Shown one piece after another: positions 59,282 through 64,000 of a stretch of 64,000 nucleotides of DNA (position 1 is its first letter; the number at the start of each line of letters is the position of its first letter). The position numbers and the translations under genes were made by a program. The DNA is from Ga0077527 sp021300125 (GTDB lineage Bacteria; Pseudomonadota; Gammaproteobacteria; Burkholderiales; SG8-41): assembly GCA_046339595.1 (NCBI GenBank), contig JBKDUF010000046.1, positions 1 through 64,000 of the forward strand. Reading direction: 5' to 3'. The notes under the pieces were generated by a model. That model did no database searches, was not told where the DNA came from, and was given only the letters and a program-made list of their open reading frames with translations.

Positions 59282-60441
59282 CAGGCCGCCTTCCGCGCGC
59301 GGGGTTCGCTCAGCAGCAGCGCGGTCAACGCGAGCAATACCGCACCGAGGATCAGCACCGCATCAAAGCCGTAGCCGGCATCAAAGAGGCCGCCGGCGGC
59401 GAGCGGACCAATGATCTGGCCGAGCGCGAACGCTGCAGTCATCGCCGCCACCAGCCGAGTCGCGTCGCCGCGGGCAGTTTCGCGCGCAACCTGCAGGCTT
59501 GCCAGCGTGGTCACCACAAAAGTGCCGCCGACCAGCAGCGCGGACAGGATGATCGCGGCGAGGCCGCCAAACAGCGCCGGCAGCGCAACACCCGCCGCCA
59601 TCATCAAATGGCTGAGCATCCACACCCGGCGATGGCCGAGACGCTGCGCAAGTGCCGCAGCCACCAGGGTCGAGACCAGCGCAGCCGCGCCGAATACCGG
59701 CCACGACCAGCCGAACAGCGCGGCATCCGGAACCACGGCCTTCGCCATCACCGGCAGGAAGGTCGCGGGAATGATGTAGCCGAAACCCGAGATGCCGTAG
59801 CACAACACCAGCAGCGCGGCGCCGCCGCCGACATGACTGCGGGTATCGGGCGCAGCCACAGCAGCGGGCAATCGTACGCGCCCCAGCACCGGCAGCACAA
59901 ACAGCGCCAACAGCAGCGCGAACAGGCCGGCAATGCACCAGGCCCAGGCCGAACCGCTGCCCGACTGCATCAGCACCAGACACAGCAGCCCGGTGGCGGC
60001 GATGCCGCCGCCAACGCCGGCATAGACCAGGCCGGTGAGGCGGGTGCGCCCGGCCGCGGCGAGCGCAGTGATGCAGCGCGTGGATACCGCAATGAACATC
60101 AGGGCACTGGCCACGCCGGCGGCAAAACGCAGCAGCATCCATGCCCATGGCTGGTCGGTGAGTCCCATGGCGAAGGTGCTCAGCGCCACCGCCAGCATCG
60201 AGACCGCCAGCGCAGCACGGCCGCGCAGCGGCCACAACGTGACCGCCAGCGCGCCGAGCAGGTAGCCGATGTAGTTGGCCGAGGCCAGCCAGCCGCCAAG
60301 GCCGACGCTGACCGCGTAATCGTCCTGCATCATCGGCAGGATCGGAGTGAAAGCGAAGCGGCCGATGCCCATCGCCACCGCAAGCGCGGCGAGACCGGCG
60401 ATTGCGATGCGAAGCGGGGAGAGTTGCGGCGAATGCGGCAT
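59281..60441 (-). CDS. YbfB/YjiJ-family MFS transporter
   Basis: A 386-residue, 12-segment facilitator. GIGRFAFTPILPMM near residue 25 and ANYIGYLLGAL near 60 are the signature of the YbfB/YjiJ family, putative exporters of small molecules. Start ATG 60441 is preferred because a longer form would translate an AT-rich promoter-like region. It is divergent from a DUF1653 gene, with a palindromic site between them. Confidence 0.9.
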   Translation of the reverse strand: MPHSPQLSPLRIAIAGLAALAVAMGIGRFAFTPILPMMQDDYAVSVGLGGWLASANYIGYLLGALAVTLWPLRGRAALAVSMLAVALSTFAMGLTDQPWAWMLLRFAAGVASALMFIAVSTRCITALAAAGRTRLTGLVYAGVGGGIAATGLLCLVLMQSGSGSAWAWCIAGLFALLLALFVLPVLGRVRLPAAVAAPDTRSHVGGGAALLVLCYGISGFGYIIPATFLPVMAKAVVPDAALFGWSWPVFGAAALVSTLVAAALAQRLGHRRVWMLSHLMMAAGVALPALFGGLAAIILSALLVGGTFVVTTLASLQVARETARGDATRLVAAMTAAFALGQIIGPLAAGGLFDAGYGFDAVLILGAVLLALTALLLSEPRARKAA

Positions 60442-60490
60442 GGGCCGCCCACTATAACCGATCACCAGCCAAATCGAGAAATTTTTCCAA

Positions 60491-60510
60491 TATAAACAAT
60501 GGTTTATAAT
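60491..60510 (+). promoter_or_regulatory. Palindromic operator overlapping a promoter
   Basis: TATAAAC-AATG-GTTTATA (60491-60508, perfect seven-base arms) lies between the divergent MFS and DUF1653 genes. A consensus -10 box TATAAT sits at 60505-60510, overlapping its right arm. A repressor bound here would block rightward transcription, and possibly leftward as well. No regulator is encoded nearby. Confidence 0.5.
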
Positions 60511-60551
60511 ATGACCATTATCCCGCACAAGCCATCCGAAACACCCCACCC

Positions 60552-60773
60552 ATGTCCTCCCCGCCCGACATTCCGCCCGGCCGCTACCGCCACTACAAGG
60601 GCCGGGAATACGAAGTGATCGGCATGGCCAGCCATTCCGAGACGCTGGAACCGATGGTGGTCTATCGCAAGCTCTATGATGACGGCGGCCTGTGGGTGCG
60701 CCCCGCCCCGATGTTCACTGAAACCGTGATCATCGACGGCAGGCCGCAACCGCGTTTCAGCCGGCTGGCCTGA
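60552..60773 (+). CDS. DUF1653 domain-containing protein
   Basis: A 73-residue protein almost entirely made of the DUF1653 domain: GRYRHYKGREYEVIGMASHSE, then PMVVYRKLYDDGGLWVRP and MFTETV. The beta-rich fold resembles PUA-like or SH3-like RNA/protein-binding modules; function unknown. It is four bases upstream of the YlqF GTPase gene, so the two are co-transcribed. Confidence 0.93.
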   Translation: MSSPPDIPPGRYRHYKGREYEVIGMASHSETLEPMVVYRKLYDDGGLWVRPAPMFTETVIIDGRPQPRFSRLA

Positions 60774-60777
60774 AGCC

Positions 60778-61626
60778 ATGACCATCAACTGGTTTCCCGG
60801 CCACATGGCCGTCGCCCTCGAGAAGATCGAAAAGGCGATGGCAGACCACGATCTGGTGATCGAGGTGCTTGATGCGCGCTGCCCGCAGGCCAGCGCCAAT
60901 CCACTGGTCGCCTCGCTGCGCATGGCGCGCCAGCGTCCGGTGCTGAAACTGCTGAACAAGGCCGACGCGGCCGATGCCGCGGTCACCGCGCGGTGGATCA
61001 CCCACTTCGAGGCGCAGTCCGGCGTGCGTGCGCTGGCGATCTCCTCCAAAAAGCCCGGTGATGCGGCGCGGGTCATCGCCGGCGCCAAGCGCATGGCGCC
61101 CCACCGCAACGATCCGACCAAACCGCTGCGCATGCTGGTCATGGGCGTGCCCAATGTCGGCAAATCCACGCTGATCAATGCCCTGCTCAAACAGCGCGCG
61201 GCAAAAGTCGGCGACGAACCGGCGATCACCAAGGCGCTGGCCCACTACAAGCTCTCGCCGGAGCTGGGGCTCACAGACACACCAGGACTTCTGTGGCCCA
61301 AGATCGAGGATCCGCGGCACGGTCTCATCCTGGCGGCGAGCCACAGCGTCGGCATCAATGCCTACATTGAATCGGAGGTCGCCGAATTTCTGGCCGGTCT
61401 GCTGCTCGCGCAATACCCGAAGCTGCTCGCCGCCCGTTATGGCACCCCTGCCGATGGCAGCGGCCTGGATGGCGTGGCGATGATCGAAGCGGTGGCCGTG
61501 AAACGCGGGTTTCGAGTGCGCGGCGGCGGCCTGGACACCGAAAAAGCCGCGGTGGTGCTGCTCAACGACTTCCGCAGCGGCGCGCTGGGCCGCATCAGCC
61601 TCGAGGCGCCGCCGGCGCAAAGCTGA
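60778..61626 (+). CDS. ylqF: Ribosome biogenesis GTPase YlqF
   Basis: A 282-residue circularly permuted GTPase. The G4 motif NKAD (60-63) comes before the G1 P-loop GVPNVGKS (123-130) and G3 DTPG (near 165). It begins INWFPGHMAVALEKI, the canonical RbgA/YlqF N-terminus, and has a C-terminal RNA-binding helical domain (LDGVAMIEAVAVKRGF). It assists late assembly of the 50S ribosomal subunit. It converges on the MATE gene. Confidence 0.95.
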   Translation: MTINWFPGHMAVALEKIEKAMADHDLVIEVLDARCPQASANPLVASLRMARQRPVLKLLNKADAADAAVTARWITHFEAQSGVRALAISSKKPGDAARVIAGAKRMAPHRNDPTKPLRMLVMGVPNVGKSTLINALLKQRAAKVGDEPAITKALAHYKLSPELGLTDTPGLLWPKIEDPRHGLILAASHSVGINAYIESEVAEFLAGLLLAQYPKLLAARYGTPADGSGLDGVAMIEAVAVKRGFRVRGGGLDTEKAAVVLLNDFRSGALGRISLEAPPAQS

Positions 61627-61633
61627 AGCCCGG

Positions 61634-62956
61634 CTATACGGCGGCAACCACCCGCGGCAACCACCACCACTGCAGCAGCCCGCGTAGGCCCAGAAACACC
61701 GTCACCGCGGCCCACAGGCCGGCGTTGCCGAAAAACGGTGCAGCCCCGAACAGCACGGCCAGGAACGCGGCAAAAGCCAGCAGCACGATGTTGCGCATCG
61801 GCCGCGTGCGCGTCGCAGCGAGGTACACGCCGTCATAGCAGTAGGCCCACACCGAGATCAGCGGCATCAGCGCCGGCCACAGCAGCCATGCTTCGGCCTG
61901 CATGCGCACCTCGGGCTGGCTGGTCAGCAGCGCGATGATCGCGCTGCCTGCGGCAAGATAAATCGCGCAGTTGGCTGCGCCTACCGCGAAAGACCAGCCC
62001 AATACCGCGCGCAGGCCGCGACGGAATCCCTCACGGTCGCGCCGCCCCGCCGACTCGCCGAGGATGGCCTCCGCGGCATGGGCCAGCCCGTCGAGCCCGA
62101 AGGAGGTGAACATCAGGAAGGTGTGCAGCACCTGGTTCGCCGCCAGCGGCAAATCGCCAAGGCCGGCGCTCTGCGCCATGAATAGCGCCATCACTGAAAC
62201 CACGCAGAAGGTGCGCAGCACCAGGTCGCCGTTGATCGCCAGCATGCGCTGCAGCCGTTCTCGGTCGAGCAGGGCGGCGCGGCGGTTTGCCGCCGGCAGC
62301 CGACCCAGTGCATGCAGCACGCACCACAGCCCCGCCGCGAATCCGGCGTACTCGGCAATCAGCGAGGCCCAGGCAACACCGGGCACACCCCAGCCGAAGC
62401 CGTGCACGAAGAGCACGCTGAGCACGATGTTGGCGCCGTTGGTGAGCACCAGCAGCGCCAGCGGTGTGCGCGCGTCGCGCAATCCGTAGAGCCAGCCGAC
62501 GATGGCATAGCTGCCGAGCACCGCGGGCAGCGCCCAGGCGCGGATCAGGAAATACTCTCGGGCATGCTGCTCGACCGGCGCACTGGCCTCGATCAGCCAC
62601 AGCGCCGCATCGAGCAGCGGCCGGTGCAGCAGCAGCAGCATCGCGCTGGCGGCCAGCGCCAGTAACAGCGCACGGCCGATCATTGCACGCACCTCCGCGG
62701 CGTCACCGGCGCCACGCGCCTGCGCGGTGGGGCCGGTGGTACCCATGCGCAGGCAGTTGAACAGGTGGTAGATGAAATTGAACAGCATCGCGCCGATGGC
62801 CACAGCACCGATATAGTGCGGCGCATCGAGATGGCCGACCACTGCGGTATTGACCGCGCCCAGCAGCGGCACCGAGACATTGGCGAGGATGATGGGCGCG
62901 GCCATCATCCAGATCTGGCGGTGCAGGCCGGTGTTGGTGGAGCTGGAGTGACTCAT
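61634..62956 (-). CDS. MATE-family efflux transporter (DinF-like)
   Basis: A 440-residue, 12-segment cation-coupled multidrug/toxin exporter. The N-terminal half opens IWMMAAPIILANVSVPLLGAVNTAVVGHL, and the FLRMGTTG-like segment (CLRMGTTGPTAQARGAGD) is typical of the DinF branch. The repeat in the second half includes LMFTSFGLDGLAHAAEAILG. The stop lies seven bases from that of ylqF. Confidence 0.93.
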   Translation of the reverse strand: MSHSSSTNTGLHRQIWMMAAPIILANVSVPLLGAVNTAVVGHLDAPHYIGAVAIGAMLFNFIYHLFNCLRMGTTGPTAQARGAGDAAEVRAMIGRALLLALAASAMLLLLHRPLLDAALWLIEASAPVEQHAREYFLIRAWALPAVLGSYAIVGWLYGLRDARTPLALLVLTNGANIVLSVLFVHGFGWGVPGVAWASLIAEYAGFAAGLWCVLHALGRLPAANRRAALLDRERLQRMLAINGDLVLRTFCVVSVMALFMAQSAGLGDLPLAANQVLHTFLMFTSFGLDGLAHAAEAILGESAGRRDREGFRRGLRAVLGWSFAVGAANCAIYLAAGSAIIALLTSQPEVRMQAEAWLLWPALMPLISVWAYCYDGVYLAATRTRPMRNIVLLAFAAFLAVLFGAAPFFGNAGLWAAVTVFLGLRGLLQWWWLPRVVAAV

Positions 62957-63009
62957 GAGCCGCCAATTCTAGCTGCAGCGGATCCGCCGCAGGGTTTTGT
63001 TGCGGCGTC

Positions 63010-63471
63010 TCAACGGCCGTGCCAGAAGCGTTCCATCTCGAGATAGGTGAACGAAGCCGACCAGCCAATCATCAGGAAACCCGTCAGTGCCTCCATGCCC
63101 GACGCAAATCGGATAGGTCCCACCGGAACCACATCACCGAAACCGACCGTGGTGTAGGTTACCGCGGACAGATAGACCGAATCGAGCAGCCCGAAGACGC
63201 CTGGTGCCGCACCGCTGCCAGACACAACGTGGCCGCAGGCGGGCCATTGCAGAAGCGCCCAGATCAGCAGGCCAAAAATCCAGATCTCGGCAATGTGCAG
63301 CGCAAGCATCGAGGACATGCCATAGAGCACCTTCACCCGCTGCTGGCCGCCAATATGCTGCAGGCGACGCGAAGTCAGCAGCAGGCCCTCATAGTGCACC
63401 ACCACGCACAGCGCGACAGCGGTGACGGTCGCGGCGACAACGGCCAGATTCACCAGCCAGTTCTCATACAT
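63010..63471 (-). CDS. Two-TM potassium channel family protein
   Basis: A 153-residue membrane protein with an N-terminal membrane helix, a second hydrophobic segment, then a pore helix and selectivity filter TYTTVGFGDVVP (near residue 110), followed by a last helix (ALTGFLMIGWSASFTYL). This is the Ion_trans_2 pattern with the K-selective TVGFGD filter. No RCK or ligand-binding domain is present. It would form a tetramer. Confidence 0.9.
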   Translation of the reverse strand: MYENWLVNLAVVAATVTAVALCVVVHYEGLLLTSRRLQHIGGQQRVKVLYGMSSMLALHIAEIWIFGLLIWALLQWPACGHVVSGSGAAPGVFGLLDSVYLSAVTYTTVGFGDVVPVGPIRFASGMEALTGFLMIGWSASFTYLEMERFWHGR

Positions 63472-63633
63472 GTCGTGTTGCCCTGCGAAAAACGCGGATC
63501 ACGGCGGCTGTTTCAGAAACCAGCCTGAGCATGCAACAGGGTCGCCCCGGGGTCAATATCTTGATTCCCCGCCGCCGTGTCGCGTTTTTGCAGGCATCAT
63601 GAATAAATGGGCTAAGCCAAGGGACTTTCAGCA

Positions 63634-63999
63634 TCAATCACGGATCGGGCCATGAGTTTCATCTGACTCATGATGCAACTGTGTGTTTTCCAGAGCCACA
63701 TCCAGCACCGGCTTGCCGACCATGCGCCGCTCTTCATAGGCAGCATGCGCTCGCGCGACATTATCCAGGGTGTAACGGCCGGCCAAGGCAATCTTGAGTG
63801 AACCGTCCTGCAGGGCTGTGAACAGGTCGTCGGCACGGCGGCGGATTTCGGCGGCATCGCGCAGATGGTCTGCGAGCCGCGGTCGCGTCAGCAGCAGCGA
63901 ACCTGCCTCCCCCAGCTCCAGCGGATCAAGGTCGGTGACCGAACCGGAGACATTGCCGTAGTTGACCACCAGTCCCCGCTGGCGCGTGGCCCGGAAACT
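63634..63999 (-). CDS. Quinone oxidoreductase-like zinc-type dehydrogenase, C-terminal part (cut by window end)
   Basis: The last 121 residues of a medium-chain reductase. The segments RGLVVNYGNVSGSVTDLD (a Rossmann strand and Gly-rich turn), LLLTRPRLADHL and YTLDNVARAHAAYEERRMVGK are typical of NADPH:quinone oxidoreductases (QOR). The catalytic and coenzyme-binding domains lie outside the window. The C-terminus has a His-rich tail (ENTQLHHESDETHG) not common in the family. Confidence 0.87.
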   Translation of the reverse strand, partial: SFRATRQRGLVVNYGNVSGSVTDLDPLELGEAGSLLLTRPRLADHLRDAAEIRRRADDLFTALQDGSLKIALAGRYTLDNVARAHAAYEERRMVGKPVLDVALENTQLHHESDETHGPIRD

Positions 64000-64000
64000 C

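Overview
The window is GC-rich, densely coded bacterial chromosome, most likely from an aerobic betaproteobacterium of the Burkholderiales type. The main reason is ten periplasmic Bug/TctC solute-binding proteins, an expansion typical of that order, alongside MmgE/PrpD, CaiB/BaiF CoA-transferases, an ABC-F protein, DUF2189 and DUF3301 proteins. No rRNA, tRNA or CRISPR array was recognised. The taxonomic call is an inference.

Layout. 1-0.9 kb: the end of an IS3-family transposase abutting an AT-richer FRG-domain gene (accessory DNA). 1.2-7.2 kb: an orphan Bug, an outer-membrane barrel, a Na/Pi cotransporter, a class III aminotransferase and a Sel1-repeat protein. 7.2-15.3 kb: a compact operon encoding TctA, TctB, Bug, three bicupins and a second Bug, facing a divergent LysR regulator. 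15.3-18.3 kb: a DyP peroxidase, then a CoA-transferase/thioesterase/SnoaL group. 18.5-22.5 kb: glcDEF glycolate oxidase, its genes separated by dispersed paired repeats. 22.5-24.4 kb: an orphan DNA methyltransferase and a small protein. 24.4-51.6 kb: a long acid and acyl-CoA catabolic region. It holds Bug, MBL hydrolase, MmgE/PrpD and PhyH genes leftward. Rightward are MaoC, SDR, MFS, an enolase-superfamily enzyme, hydrolases, GSTs, two acyl-CoA synthetases, a nitronate monooxygenase-like protein, an enoyl-CoA hydratase, a DUF35/thiolase pair and more Bugs. 51.7-64 kb: an ankyrin pseudogene, then housekeeping and transport genes.

The most striking content is two genes read through an in-frame TGA, both best explained as selenoproteins. 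One is a 177-residue UGSC-motif protein (54911-55444); the other is a peroxiredoxin with selenocysteine at the peroxidatic position (57897-58358). Each has a stem-loop just after the TGA with the geometry of a bacterial SECIS element. A conventional gene caller would split or lose both. The UGSC gene follows a conserved 345-residue protein that I do not recognise.

Other points of interest are the LysR/cupin/TTT operon as a candidate uncharacterised uptake-and-oxidation module, and six copies of a paired AGGAT/ATCCT repeat placed directly before start codons, two of which supply the stop codon of the upstream gene. Several enzymes also lack the expected catalytic residue: an alpha/beta hydrolase with Ala at the nucleophile elbow, another with a shifted elbow, and a thiolase without the usual Cys.
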